The notes: generated by a model from the letters alone, not told the origin. 64,000 nt of DNA from Melanocharis versteri (GCA_013397845.1 VZTG01006781.1:1619592-1683591), one strand, 5' to 3'; shown: positions 36,921 through 51,065, counted from the first letter of the stretch. Numbers and translations: made by a program.

Positions 36921-39900
36921 TTTCACAGGATATCGGTGTGTACACATTATATTAGTAAAATACCACTTATCAAAAGACCAGAGATAAAGCCAATTCTTTC
37001 CTCAGTTACTTTTCTTGAGACCTGTAGCAACTCTGTCATAAGCAATGCACTTACTGCAAATTGCCACTGGTATGGCTGAGGGCACATTTGCAGCCAGTTT
37101 ACCCATCCTGAAGAATTATGATAGCTCCCTGATTTCCATGATACAAATAGCCAGGAAGGTACTATCTGCATCTTAATGGCATTTTCCCACAGCTGCTTTG
37201 CTTACAAGTACTTTGGAGGGGTCCCAGAACAGGTCCTGTCCATCATTCAGTGATCTTTAGCAAATCACCCTTCTGACACTTTTTGGAGAGCCCATGGCTG
37301 GACTAGGAACCCAAGCAACTCATTCCCTTCACCACGTTATTTTCTGGTGAGAGGATTGCTGCACTGCCTGTGCTCTAACGGTACTGTGTGTAAACTATAT
37401 GTAAACAGACGTTTATAAGCTTTTAAGACTATCAACCAAGGACCTTCCACAAATATTCAGTCCAACTGATCCACTTACTACTTAAATGCAAAGAATTTAC
37501 AGCAATGATACATGAGTTGCCATATTAAAACAAAAAAGGGAAGATGCACAAATGTTCCAAGGCTACTCCACAGGAAACATGGTCTACTTTCCTTTCTATT
37601 ATTGACCCTAATAAAAGCATGGTTTATTATGGTAAATGCTTTCCTGCTTTGTAAACTGCATCACATATGCAGAAATTCTGGTCAACATTTTCTTAAGGCA
37701 GGTATCCTGGTAGATATTTTGTAGGTTTTTTTAAAATATTATTATCATTAATTCTTTAATCTTTGACTGTTTTGTTGCCAAAATGCCCTAGAAATGTCCT
37801 TTGGTTGTTCCATTGTGTTGTCCTGGCAATATCCAAGAGCTAGACATTTTTCAAATTTTTTTTTGGAGGGAGAGAGTTTTATAGGAAGTAAGTGTCAGAG
37901 GAGAATATGATGTGAAAAAAGAAAAGAATACAGCCCCACAGTGTTTATGTTACTCATTCTAAAAAACATATATAAATCTGAGAACATCACAAATCCTCAA
38001 ACATATATTAAAATCTGAAATAGGCTATAAACTGTCTGAGAAATCCAATCTATTGTTACTGATTCTTTGCTATCAAAAATAGATTTCCTTCTCTCCCAGT
38101 TCCAGAGAACAGGTGAGCATGTACATATTTCTGAAAAAAAAATCAGAATTAAGCAAAAAAAAAAACCCACGCCACAATTCATTGAGTGAGCTAATATTTA
38201 AACCCAAGTCTATTTGCTCTTGTTCCTGTTTTTTTTTTTTATAACTTGACAAATCTTCTGTTCTCAATGAAGCACAGTATTATTTTTTTTTTAATGCAGC
38301 CTTTTGAGGACAGGGATAAAGAGCAGAGAATTAAGGACATGGTGAGAGTTGGGTTAACATTTGTCTGCATAGCCCAGGTCATGCATCTTGGTTTGCTGTT
38401 ACTTCCGACTCACACAGTATCAAGTTCAAAGGCAAGTAAAGAGGCCATGAAAGGAACAGTGTTTGTACACTACTCTGAGTACAAAAATGAAGGTACCCTC
38501 TCGTCACATCACCAGTCAGCTCTTGTGCCTTTTGTCTTTTCTTTTGACATTTCACAGAAAACATTGTGGAGGGGGAATCTGATGACTTCCTAACCCTGGA
38601 ATCTTGCTGATTTAAAAATACTTTCTTACCTAGTATAATATTAATAACAACTTGGGAGAAAAAAGGTACCAGAAACTGTACTGTAGAGTCAGCAGAATAA
38701 GGTAAATTGTACCCAACTAGCAGGGTGAGCTTCATTAATATACAAGTTGCAAGGTCTTGTAGCTTATTTGGCTGTCCATCATCGGGGAATCTACTGCACC
38801 TCATGTTCTCAGGCATCATCTTCTCAATGATTTTGGCCAAAAGGTTGAAATACGGAGCTGCCCTCAGCTGCCTCCCCACAGGGCTAACAGACCTCCCTCC
38901 ACAAGCCAAAGAATCCTTTCGTCATGAGACTCTCATTAAAACCAAGGCAGAACTCTGTGCTCTGGACAGATGTAAGGTGTGATGCATTTGCAGTACTGGT
39001 TCATTGTCACTGCTCAGTATCATGAAACCATTTCAACCCCAGGAATGATCAAACCTTTCTGTCAGTCCAAATCTGATTCCCAGGACAGTATCATGTGGAA
39101 AAGCACAGCAAGTGTCTAAGTCCAAGAATCCCCTCTCCCTTTTCCTTCTGCAAACTTAAACAGGAGTAAGATGACAAATAACATATGTTATAACTATCCC
39201 AGTGTCAATAAGTCCCATGATGTTTTACATCCGCTGAGGAGGGAGGAGGGAGGACATAGACAATAAAATCCGTTAACACAGTTGAAATGCAAGGCCAGAA
39301 GAAGAAAATCCAATCCTAACATCTCAAACAGGATCTATTAGAAGTGGAGAGAACCATGAAATCACCCACTTATTTTTCTAACTTCCACCAGATAACAGGA
39401 TTCAAAGGATTGTATAAATGCCAAGATAGATTAGATACAATAGATAGAACCAATTGTTTGTTCAGGCCATGCTACAAATATGCCAGTCAAATGCATATGT
39501 AGTCTTATAGGACTACATGCAGAGATGCAAATGTTTAACTTGAATAGATTGGGGCTGATGACATCCTTAGCCTGCAATCTTTACATGACATTTCCTTTCC
39601 CTATTTCATAACATAAGTTAGAATTAGTAAGGAACAATCTCTCTCTGGATTTTTTTAGTATAGCAAGAACAAAAGTAAAGTTCTGCTTTTTAATACAAAA
39701 CTAAATGGAGTTACTTTTCATCATCTCTAACAATTAATAGAAGCATTAACTATTAAAATGAATAGCTGCAATTTGGTCTAGAAAACTTCTTTAACAAGTG
39801 TCTTCTGCAGGTGAAAGGAAACTTTTAAGTGAGGACTGACTCTTGCAGTAGAAGTTAAAGCAGTGAGCTTCACCTTATCAAATCAAACTGTGCTCTGCTT

Positions 39901-41979
39901 TTAATGGAAACAACTTGTCTTCACATACCCACTCAAAGGTTTCACTGAGAGAAGAGCTTACATACAATATTTCTCCTTCCCCAGTTTAATTTTCATGAGT
40001 TCCTACTGATAGGGGTCAAGTGAAATAACATTTCATAAGCAGAAGTTTATGACTAGGTTTTCTTGCCAGAACAGAATGGCATCTGTTCCCATGCATGTTT
40101 AATTTAAATATTTTTCATGAATGTGGGATGATGGTATAAATATTTGAAATCATCAATATAGTAGACTGCACTATAGCATGGAAAGGCTGCTGCACAGCTG
40201 CTGTTAAATTATAGATTTCTTATGCAATGAATACATTTAACTTGTCTTTTGAAGAATTAAAAAATTATGTCTTCTGTCTAAAATACTTTGTCAGATCTTT
40301 AAGAGATGTTCTTCATATGACCTACAGCTTACAGACAACTGAAAGCATAACTCTGTGACCCCATCATGAGTGACACTTACATAGGCTGAACTGATGGAGC
40401 CAGGGCAAGAGCACACTGCTCATGGGGAATGAGTGAGTTTCTTCTCTTTGTCATCTTTAATCTCCCCTTCTTCCACTCATGAACCTGTTCTCAGTAAAAA
40501 TAGCTCCCAGGTCCCATGCCTTGGTCTGTGGTCTGATTCTCCAGTTTACATTCTAGAGAACACTCATCTCCCCAATGCTGACTTGAAAAAAAACTATAAA
40601 ACCAAACACCACTACAACAAAAAACTATTTTTGCCTTTGTCTCCATCCCAGGAACATGATGATGTGCCAGTTTACATCATCTGTAAAAATTCTGACAACC
40701 AAGTCTCAGAGGCAGATGAGGCTCTCCCTTATGTACAAGTCACTTAAAACAGCCTGGAGAAGTTTTTGTTAAAGGCAACCAAATTCAGAATGTGAGGGAA
40801 AGGAGGTACTGGAATGTTTCATGGCATTGTTTATGCTGATATCTGGAACCCAGGATGATTTATAGTGAAACAAACATTGGCAATTTTCACAACTTAACAG
40901 ACAGAAAAATGACCATTTTGTTATGGTCCAACTCAACAGCTACACCTTTGTAAAAAGAAAAAAATGACCTTATGTTTAAAACATTTCTTGCAGAAAAACT
41001 CTTCTCATTGCAGGGTATGTTTACATTGTGTTACTGTGATCTAAAAATGAATTTCTTGACAGAATAGTATCTTTTGAGTCTTGGCATTACAAAGTCTGCT
41101 TTTAGACCTTTTAATTGTTAAAGCTAATTACGAGTTATATAATTTTGCTGTGCTATTCATTTTGGTGATTATCTGTAAACACAAACCACATAAGTGCCAT
41201 AGAAATGGAGAAGGCAAGACATGTAGTGAAATATTATATGTGTAGTGGCATAAAGCTTTATTGGCATGAGCTAGGAATGGATGCATTACTCATGAATGGT
41301 GAAGCCAGCAGTAAATTAAGAAGGTGGCCCCAAGTGAGTATTAGTCACCTAAATACAACCATATGCCACCAGATTTTGCGTTACGTTTTCACAGAAATGT
41401 TATTTCTAAGATTTGCAGAGAATTTCTAAATGGACTCCAACTTCAAAGCCTCACAAATGAAGACCTAAGAACCAACATGTGTGCAACCCACCTCACCCCT
41501 TCCAAACTTTAAATCATTAATGAACTCACCAATAAATCAAGATGTTTATCGCAAATGGGGCTGTTTTACCAACCATTTCTGGGGAGTAGAAACAGCCTGC
41601 ATTGAATGTCATGAAGTCACCCTGCTTGCTTCTCTTTGCAAAGCTCAGATCACAAACCGCTTCCCACCTACTGAGGGGAGGCTTGTGTGGCAGCAGCATC
41701 TAAAAAACTGCTGATCTTGATACAGTGCATCATGCCTGCAAACTAAACGCTACGTCTTTGACAAAGTTGCAGAATTCAGGGAGTAACTATGAATATTACC
41801 CATCTTGCAAAAGATAAGCTTGTAAGAGGCTGTTATGGCCCATATATAGCATGATATAGGAGCTGTCAGTTACTACCGTTTGCTCAGAGCAGCTTTTGAG
41901 CCACAACAGCAATGCAGAACGAGCTCTATGTTGTCTTAGCTGTCTTATTTTAACAGTAATTCAATTTGCTGGGTACATC
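36921..41979. other. Intergenic, no gene seen
   Basis: Unique AT-rich DNA with short A or T tracts (for example 38150-38165 and 38230-38240) and a GGGAGGAGGGAGG stretch near 39241. The 176-codon minus frame at 38379-38909 has no recognised domain and I treat it as chance. 41100-41200 has several TAAT cores but is too weak to call. Confidence 0.6.
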
Positions 41980-42180
41980 GGGTCACATTTTGGTTGCTCG
42001 GGAGTGATCTGCGGAGCAAGCAAACACACAGGCACCGTCAGGGCAAGGGCTGTACACGGGGGGTGTGCAGAGCACAGCCAGAGGCAGCGAGGGCTGCGCT
42101 GGGCACTCTGCTGCTGCTCTGGCTGCCTGCTGCCGTATCTCATGCTGCCATGGCTTAACCCATAGCTCGGTGGGAATTTT
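41980..42180. promoter_or_regulatory. Modest CpG/GC-rich patch
   Basis: About ten CpGs in 200 bases, with GCTGCTGCTCTGGCTGCCTG near 42110. Overlapping frames on both strands result from GC content. It could be a small unmethylated element. Weak. Confidence 0.25.
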
Positions 42181-42471
42181 CGCATTCACTGACAGTTTCT
42201 ATAGTCCTTCATGTGAAAAGGGGATTGCCATACAGGTCCTGAGCATGCAGCCACACGTCTCTGAGCTGTCTTGTGCCCAGAGGGCAGGAAGCTTGAAGGC
42301 AGTGCAAGGAAGCTGGAAACAACTGGGCAAAGCAGGTACTTACTGCACAGCCTGGGAGAGCCTAAGAAACAACATAAGCTAAGAGCTGAGCAAGGTTTGG
42401 TGTATTTTACACTTCACATGTGCAGATCTTATAAATTGTAAAGCTATTAATTACATCCATGTTTGGCTAAT

Positions 42472-42484
42472 ACACACACACACA
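42472..42484. repeat. Short (AC)n microsatellite
   Basis: Six AC units, read directly. Confidence 0.85.
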
Positions 42485-42645
42485 GAATAAGAACTGTTTA
42501 CAGACCAAAAGAAAACAACAGATTACTTTCCAATAGGGTTATTTTTTCAACTAAAATAGAAGAGGATTGCAAGCCAGCTCTTCCTTCTTCATGGCTATTT
42601 CTATACATACTTCAACAATTCCAAACTAAACCATTCTCAAACAGG

Positions 42646-42680
42646 AAAAAAAAAAAAAAAAGGGGAAAAGAAAGAAAGGA
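42646..42680 (+). repeat. A16 run and purine tract
   Basis: Sixteen A (42646-42661) followed by GGGG and GA-rich purines. No retroelement body is recognisable upstream, so it is a simple tract rather than a proven poly(A) tail. Confidence 0.85.
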
Positions 42681-44479
42681 TGGAGCCCTCAGAAAACTGG
42701 CAAAGAGCTATTTTGTAAGGAGGGAACCAACGAAAACATTGGCATAAGGCACAGTTGGAGGGTGTCAAATCCGATGTGGCAGCCCTTTCTTGTGCTGCTA
42801 TGTGGAATTTGCTTCAAAAGATCAGCAAAATGAAACTCTTCATACCTGAACTAATACAGATCCATGTAAATTTGAGCTCTGATCTCATGGAGCCAGTCAC
42901 ATCGCTAGAGGCTCAAAAGGACTTGTCTTTGTTTGTTTTTGAAGTCTATGTGAAACCGGATTTCACATACTAATATCTTGATCCAAACAATATAATAGAA
43001 TCTTTTTCTGTTCTCCACACCCTCTCAATAGAGCTTTCCTCCAGCTAGGTTCCATTTCTGTCTCCTTCCAAAGAAAGGCGAAAGGGGTGAAAATAGTTCT
43101 CCTTTTGGTGAAATGTTTGCCTCCACAAAACACTCAGGAGTGAGACAGAGTGTGGTGTAGGAATAAATAAATAAATATTTAAGGTTTGTATTAAAGGTCT
43201 CTTGCTGTATTGCAGAACTGCAAATTAGGCATTGCAAATAGTGGTAGGATCTGTATCGCTGCAAACCAAAGCAGCAAAACTCTTAAACATGCAAGACCAC
43301 AGGTAATACGAATAACAAGTTAAGGGCTCAACTTCTTTCACATCATTTATTGAAAATGAATCTATTTGTCTTTCAGAGGACACAGAAATCCATCCTGTAC
43401 ACTGACTTTTAATTGTTTTGCCACATGTAATCTAAGGCAATAACCGCTCTGGGAAGAGGACACAAATTCCACTTGTTAACTCTTTCCTATCTGATTCTCC
43501 AATGAAATATACTCAGGTAATGCTCTACTGTTCAAATTAGCCAAATGCATTGATTTTCCTTAAATTTAGTTAAGGCACTTAACTGATTCCAGAATTAGGG
43601 AGTTTTGTGTATTTTGTGCACATTGTTCATATGAAAATACAACTGGAACAGATTTGCAGCTTCATCATAACCCTGGAAGTCTCCAGTCAGCCAACAGATT
43701 TTGTAAGTTTAATAAAATTAAATCCAAATTCCAAAGCTTTAGGTAATTATTCACCAAGACCTAGAATTATTTACATTTTTTAAAAAAAATATTTCTTTTT
43801 TTATGACAGAATAAATCAAATCAATTTGTTAGGAGGATTTCCTGTGAAACTCTTATCAATTTCAGCTGAATTTATGAATCAACTCCCATTCATAATAAAG
43901 CTGCATTAAACCATTTCTTTCTGTTATTGTGCTAACAGGATCAAACACACAAAAGGACAATCCAAAAAGACAAAACTATTCTGTTCAACACAATAGTTAA
44001 GGTTAAACCATGTGTTTTTTACAAACCTGACCAGCAGCAAAATCCACCTATAACTGCCTTGTAAAATAAACAGCTATGACTACAACTGAACTTTTGTTGC
44101 ATTTAAGCAAGTAAGAGTTTAAGGGCACTAAAATCTTTGTAAGGATAGCTATAAAAGCAATTATCCTTAGATCACTTCTACTGTAAAGTTTGACTTGAGC
44201 AGACCTTTATATGCACCATACTGTTATCATCCTCATAAATCAGTGCTCACCCCATACACCAGCACTTGGTAGGTGCTCACCCCCATTATTGGTAAAGTTT
44301 CCAGCGTGTTCAAGAATGCAGGATCTGAAGGTTTGTATGGCCCTAAAATGCTACATTTGCATCCACAGTACTGGCAAAGAGGAAAGAGGCTGAAGATCAA
44401 CAAACGGGGTGGAACCCAGCCAAGGATATGAGCTGACCCCTTGGTGAATCAGTTTCCCACCGTGTGACTGCAGAGGTCA
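42681..44479. other. Intergenic, no gene seen
   Basis: Unique AT-rich sequence with a small (AAAT)n run at 43162-43177. Nothing else recognised. Confidence 0.6.
43162..43177. repeat. Short (AAAT)n microsatellite
   Basis: About four AAAT units, read directly. Confidence 0.8.
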
Positions 44480-44575
44480 TCAGACACGGCACCGCCTGAG
44501 GTTCAGGCTGCCTCCTCCCAGGCACCGCTCCGCCGCGCTCAGGCAGACGCTCAGTCCACCTCTCCGTATCAGGCC
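44480..44575. promoter_or_regulatory. Small CpG cluster
   Basis: Eight CpGs in about 95 bases (CACGGCACCGCC, CCGCTCCGCCGCGCTC, GACGCT) in an otherwise CpG-poor setting. It could be a short unmethylated element or a chance GC patch. No exon recognised. Confidence 0.3.
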
Positions 44576-44946
44576 TCCAGCCAAAATCTTGTGAAGTCAG
44601 CTGGAGAATTTCCACGTTCCATGAGTGATATTGGAAAAGACCCAGTTGAATATAAGTAATGATGTTTGAAATATACAGTGCTACAGGAAGTGGAAAGATT
44701 AAGTGTTTGTTCTAGTTCAGATTTGAGCTTTTTTGTTGTTCGGTTGGTTTTGGTTTTTTAGGACTTTTTTTCCTTCTCTTTATTAATCAATTTAAAGCCA
44801 GCAAGAAAAATGGTCTATCACCATGTCTTATAGGTTTGCCCTAAGATATGCAAAAATTCACCACCCTAAACGGCTCAGGTAGCATACATGGGAATAATAC
44901 TTGCCTTTGTCTGGAGAAAACTGGAACTTGGCACATTTATTTCAAA

Positions 44947-45018
44947 TTTTTTTTTTTTTNNNNNNNNNNNNNNNNNNNNNNNNNNNNNNNNNNNNNNNNN
45001 NNNNNNTTTTTTTTTTTT
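44947..45018. other. Assembly gap inside a T homopolymer
   Basis: T13 (44947-44959), 47 N (44960-45006), T12 (45007-45018). The gap lies within a T run whose true length and content are unknown. Frames translated across it are artefacts. Confidence 0.97.
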
Positions 45019-48000
45019 GCAACTACCAAACTTAAAATTCTTAGAAGTTATTTTTATAAAGTTCAAAATTCTTAGGAGAAACATTGAGGTGTTCACGAAA
45101 CCTACCCTAGTAAGTACTTTGTAACAAGTGAGAACATGGCAATAATATGCAAGAACTATTCTTTAAAATTCAACAGAATTTGAGGTCTTTTGGGAAGACA
45201 GGCATTTTCTATTATAAAGCATCATGCAACACTGAACCAGAGAAAATGTGGTGAGAAGGTTGTTTAAAGGATGACTCATGCCTTTGCTCAAGCACAGAAT
45301 AAACTCCAGTGGGTTTTGGGGGTTTTTTTTAATCTTTTTGATTTGCTGATCCCTATGTAGCAAACATAAGCTTATTGATTATTAACTTGCTTTACTCCAG
45401 GATTTTCAACACCCCTATGAGCTAGTCCACAGATTGCTGTAGATCATTGTGGTCTGCCACTGAATTTATGTCATTCTCATTCTAATCTGTCAAATTTGCA
45501 TTTTGGCAATTATTTCTACATGTGTTGAGAGACTCAGGGCTAAAAATTCTAGATTTAAAAACAACAACAACAAAGAATTAGATTGAAAGGGAAAGCAAAA
45601 TATTGTTATATTTCTGTTTTCTTATTAAGTTATATTTTGGCAATCCTTGAGGAAATTAAAGTTTTGGAAACATTCCATGTGGCAACACATTTTCCAAGAG
45701 TGAAGAATTGCAGGGAATACACAGACATCATTTCATGATTAACAGGCAATGATCTTGTGGGTAGGAATGAGAAACAGAAGGAAAAATCTATATATTAAGA
45801 TCAAACAGAATGGAAATTGGAGTCAGCGGACAGCCTTCCCTGGAGCGACCATCGATTCACTATGACCAATATGGTTCTTAACAGCCTGGCACATCCCTCA
45901 GCAAGGCTTCTCATTTGCTGTCTTCTTGCCTCTAGTCATGGGATAGATTCAAGGTAACAAGAAGCAACTATTTCCATCCCACATAAAGAGCTTGGAAAGT
46001 AGCCAACTGCTCCTTGATGCACAGGTTGTAATATTAAATCAATGCTCAGAAAACACGATACGCCTCTCTCTCTCCCCCTTGTAATGTCATAGGGGAGAAG
46101 TAGAAGGTATGGTCACTGTAAGCTCCATATTTTAGAGCTGAGCCCACATCTGACGGGATTTCAAAGGCAGGTCATGGTATATGAACTCGTAGGCTATTAC
46201 AAGAACCATAAGCAGGTTGTTACTCTTGTCATAAATTCTCCTTATGTCACAAGTGCCCATTATGCTTACACTACAATTGCTGGTCCCGGAGAGACCGACT
46301 TTGTTAAAACCAAGTAACCACAAGCATAAAATTCACAAATCCCTCTGCAGCAAAGCAACCATTACGATGTACTGTTCCTAGAGAGCTGCCCATTTCTCAT
46401 TCTGCATCAAACCTTGAGAAAAGGCCAGGGAACAAAAGTAACTTTATTAAGCACATTTTAAAAATGCTTGAACTTAGGAGAGAAAATGCTTCTAACTCTA
46501 GATGAGGAGAGGAAAAAATAGAGTTCACAACTGTTCTAAATTTATGGCCACATTAATTGAGCTTTTTGCTACCCTGGGCTGCTAATGCAAGGTCTAGAAA
46601 TCAACATCTAACACCTCTGAGAAGGCTTGCACAGAAGCTAACAGCACCCATTGGTAGGAAACTTCATTTTTAGATATATAGAAAAGAACAATTTGAGTCT
46701 AGCAACTTGAGAATGGGGGAGGTAGGAGAGAAAACCCAAACAGAAATATGTGCATTTCCTATTGAAATGTTTTGGCTTGGGATTTTTCCAATGAAATTAA
46801 CAGGCTTTCCAGGAAAGTAGCAGCTCTCTGAATTTTTTTCCTTTAGTTAAGAAAAGGAAAAATAAAATCTACCGAAGCTTTTGAAGAGTCTTTATTTTTT
46901 TTACCCATCAGCCTTAGAATGATGTTTGCAGCTTTTGGCCAATGCTGATCTATATAGAAGCTGAAGAAGATTAACAAACTCATGTAGTTCAGTTACCCAC
47001 ATAACATTTCTTAAACGGACAGGGAAATAGAATTTGGGAAATACCACAGGGGAGAAAAATGCTACAGTTATTAGAAAAAGAGGTTACTCTACCATACCTT
47101 AGGCAATCTAACATTTCACGCTTGATTTTTGAGTAAGAGCCAAGAGTTTAGCTTCAATATAGGAGCTTGCTCAAGACCCCTTTACCCTGTCAAGCTGGTT
47201 TTGCGCCACCAGACTTTCCTCATAAATGGAACCAGGCCAGCTTAAAAGTGTCAATAATAATAATAATAATAATCATAATAAAAGTATTCCACAAGCAGAA
47301 CCTGTTTATCTGTTTCACAGCAAAACAAAGGTCAACAAACAACCAAGTTTATCCAGAGAAGTAGAAGGATAACTGTAAAGAAACAGCCAAGATCTACTGC
47401 TCCATTGATCAATTTTGTGTTATTCTGCTTCAAGTGGAGATTAGATAACAGCAAGTCAGCTTACACTTGTAAAAACTTCTGATATCCAAGACTTTATCAT
47501 TATAGAACTCTTTCCTTCTACAGTAGTTTAAGAAATAGCTCTATGTGCCCTTCATCAGTGCCTCAATATTCCAGGAGATACTGCCTGGCCAACTGATAAT
47601 TGTGCAGGGCAGCCCCAGGACCCCAGCCCTCCTCTACTTCATAGCTGGAGATTAAGGGACTGGGCAGCCTGAGAGCCATCCAGGCTCAGAGCAATGGTTT
47701 CAGCCTCATCACTTGAGGTACACAATTGCCACAGACCTTTAATCATGTTGGCCCAAATCACAATATTGGGACACTGGCAGATCACAGCCAGAATCAGATC
47801 TGAAGCACAACACTGGGAGTAGCAGATGTGGGCTCAGTTTTTCAGTTCTACCCTAAATTTCCCAAGATCACTTAATCTTTATACACCAGAGACCTAGGTA
47901 AAGATACTACTTCCTTTTTCTGACTTCTAATTTATTTAGACAATGTAATTTTGTGTGCAGACTATCATGGAAATTATTTGTGCAGCATCTTCAGAGCTTC

Positions 48001-49619
48001 TGGGCTTGTGTGGAACCACACAACTGGGACTAAGTCAAACATTTCTGCCTGAAGAAACTTTGTCCCAGAGGGAACATTTTCTGACAATGGCTTTAACGGA
48101 GCTTTGGGCAGAGAGAGGGGAAGGTTCAATGCTCTCTGGTCATTGCATGACAAAGGCGACCCAAGTTCAAGCCCTTGCCCTGATCTGCTCAGGTGGGCAC
48201 CTGAACACCTGTGCAGTATCTTACCCTTGTCCTGCAATCTGTGAAAGAAACTGCTCTAGCCTCTTTCATGAGCCATCAGTTTCTTAATCAAATGCAGTTT
48301 TCCTTTTGTATTTTGAAAGGCTGCAACCCTGAAGGTTCAAATTTTGCCGCAGGACTGTCTTCTAGGAGCTCTATGAAGAAGCTAAGTAGCTATCAGCCTT
48401 TCCCATGCAATCATGCAAATACAACGACTCTGGGCATGAATTTTTAACACCACTTGCAAAATATGAAAACTAAATGGAAGCAATGCACATAGCAATACTT
48501 GCGCAGTCAATGCACTGAACTTCTTACTAAAGGCGCTCTGTAAACTTAATATGACATCCCTTAGTTATGTAGAGACAGACAGACACTGAAAATTGCACTC
48601 GGGACCACCTCCAACAGGCAACACTTTGTCTCAAGCAATCACTTCATCCCTAACACATTCCCCTCTGGTTTTCAATGTAATTTCATTCAATCCTAAAGAC
48701 CACCAGAAAGATTTTCACAGGTCTAATTGGCAGACACTTAATTCCCATTTATTTTTAATAGGAATTAGGTGTTTGACATTTTTGTCTTTGAAAACTTCCC
48801 ATCATCTCAGTTCTAGTAAGGGAAACATTTTTTCTAATCCTTTACAAAAATAATGAAGCAACAGTGACTGTACTCATTTCTCACACAAGCATGCACATAA
48901 CGCAGGCTGAGGCCTCCAAGTGTAAAACAGATTTATGCATGATGGTGCACAAAGAACAGCAGTAGGGATGGTGTAGTATGGAATGATTGCAAAAGCAAAT
49001 GCTCCTGAAAGGGTGGGAAGTGGGAGGTATCTGTTTCAGCAACCAGCTTCTGACACAGATGTCAGAAATGGAAGCATGACATACCTATGGAGCAATTTGT
49101 CGCTCATTTTTTCCCATGCATCCTTTCTACTGAAGTATTTACATTTCCCAAGTGCCTTGCCTATCTTAAGTAAATCACTCAATTGGATATTTCTTTTGGG
49201 TTGAGTTAATTACATGAAAGAGCACAACAACTTTGATCCAGTTCATACAGTAAACACAAGACGGTGTTTGAGACACAGCTGCCAGCAAGCCCAACTCCAC
49301 ACGTGTGACACCATGTTGGCAGAAAACTTTCAAAAAGAGCAACACATATCAGAGGTTAGGGTCCATCCCTGAGCCAACATCCCCAGCCTACACTGCACAG
49401 GGTGCACAGAGTGAAGGCATCCCACAGGTGGGCTTGCTCCAGTGTATTTATGGCCATTATGCAAATGGCATGTGAAACATCCTTCCCTTTCTCCAATTTT
49501 CGTGCAATTTAAACCAAGTTCCATAAAACTAAATGAAAACAAGTTTGCTTTCCCTGCCCCCTGAAACTATTCTGTCCTGAAGGCCCTTAACTTTGATGCT
49601 GACTAAAAGCTAGAGTGCT
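45019..49619. other. Intergenic, no gene seen
   Basis: Unique sequence with an AAT microsatellite at 47253-47283. 47760-47910 has faint MIR-like wording (AAGATCACTTAATCTTTATA), too weak to call. The 110-codon plus frame at 47955-48287 has no domain. Confidence 0.6.
47253..47283. repeat. (AAT)n microsatellite
   Basis: About seven AAT units, then an imperfect CATAATAAAA. Read directly. Confidence 0.92.
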
Positions 49620-50120
49620 GACTTCTTCGGTCCCAAACTGCAGGCAGCAAATGTGCATGGCTGATGTTTAAGTGATAAGTGAAGTATATTTTTAAAAGCG
49701 AAGTGCAGCTGTCCCTCTCTGCCGCAAGGTATTTTTCAATTTATGTGGCAAATCCAATATAAAGGTTTATTGTACGGAAGGCAAAAGATCTTAATCAGGA
49801 ATTAGCCTCTTCTAATGAGGAGAAATAAGCACCAAGGCTGCACGAATTATTTCTAAGAGATAAGAATGTAATTGCCTAATGTGACTAATAATCTGATAAG
49901 AGCCCGTTTTATCTGATTTAACCCACGGAACTGCTGCTAATGTACAGAATTTAAAGTAATCCCCAAGGAATTCCTCTTATCACAAATGGGATTGCAGAAT
50001 GATAAAAAGATTCATTGTTACAGTATTTGCTCTGGACACTTCTGTTCAAAGGAAGCAGAGTTTCGACAGCTTGAAGTAATTGCAACATTTGCTCAAAGAT
50101 GGGATCATTTCTACAACGCT
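49620..50120. promoter_or_regulatory. Candidate enhancer with GATA-site cluster
   Basis: Six WGATAR matches fall in 333 bases: TGATAAG 49673-49679, AGATAAG 49858-49864, TGATAAG 49894-49900, TTATCT 49909-49914 (reverse), CTTATCA 49976-49982 (reverse), TGATAA 50000-50005. Five lie within 148 bases, where about 0.3-0.5 would be expected by chance. The block is non-repetitive, with other cores such as GAATTATTTC and GTAATTGCCTAATGTG. No coding frame. Regulatory use is inferred. Confidence 0.45.
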
Positions 50121-51007
50121 TGAATTTTTGACGACAGAGTGCATATTCTTATTATGAGCAGACAGTAAATTATACAATCCTATTTCATTTATAGCCTGGA
50201 TATCATCTGAATACTATTACCAGGAAACAAACACATGTCCCAGTCACTGTGAAAATGTTTTCTAGTGTGAAAAGATTTTCTAATGTATTTTTGCATATTG
50301 ACAGAAATTAATATAATTTGAAATCTATAGTGACACTAACACTGTTATTATCCAAATTCATGCTCCATTCTAATCCTACCGTATAATGACTTTAATCCTA
50401 ATGGGCATAATCATTTCTGATGTAAAACTAGATACATGACAATCACAGAATTGAGTGATATTATTATACCAAAGAATAGCAGCTGTTGATTTGCCAATAT
50501 TAACAAGTAGCAATCTTGTGATAACTCATTGTTCCAACAACTAATCAGAAGAGGAACGAAAATTTGGCATTTTGGTCCTGTAATTACATCTTTATGATGC
50601 TACAGTTGGTAATTTGCATGATTTTGACTGTTGCACTTCCCAGGAATTCTCTCTGTGTTCAGTACAAAGGCTCATGGACGGCTTTATGGACCAATGTTGT
50701 TATTGCCTGCGTACATAGCAAAATACTGAGATGCACAAAAATGTAAATATACAGATTAAATAGGTAGGACATAAACCAGTGGTAAACCTGAAAAAAAAAT
50801 AAAATTGAAGGTGCTTACCTCATGGCTGTGTGTGCACATAACTATGTAAGAAAACAAAAAACAAACAACTCTCCTACCCCAAATCCATGGAGACTCCTCC
50901 TGTGTGTGTTTTCATGATTATAAAGCAAGTGAAAGATGAGAGAAGGGAGAAGTCTGTGAGGTCCATCGATGGGATAAAACACTTTCTTTCTGTTTCATAA
51001 ATTAAAT
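50121..51007. other. Intergenic, no gene seen
   Basis: AT-rich unique sequence. 50121-50500 continues the low-repeat texture of the preceding block and may belong to it. Confidence 0.5.
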
Positions 51008-51065
51008 ACATATATTTTATATATATATTTATACCTCTGTGTGTGTATATATATTATACACGTGT
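51008..51065. repeat. AT-rich tract with TG/TA repeats
   Basis: TATATATTT, TGTGTGTG and TATATATAT in close succession. Low-complexity, likely length-variable. Confidence 0.85.

Noticed and set aside
38379..38909. 176-codon minus-strand open frame
   Set aside because: No recognisable domain, no splice context and overlapping plus-strand frames. A single frame of this size is expected by chance in 64 kb.
44848..45124. Open frames reading across the N gap
   Set aside because: They exist only because N is translated as unknown residues between two T runs.
47760..47910. Faint MIR-like wording
   Set aside because: Only a dozen scattered matching bases around CACTTAATCTTT; too weak to separate from chance.
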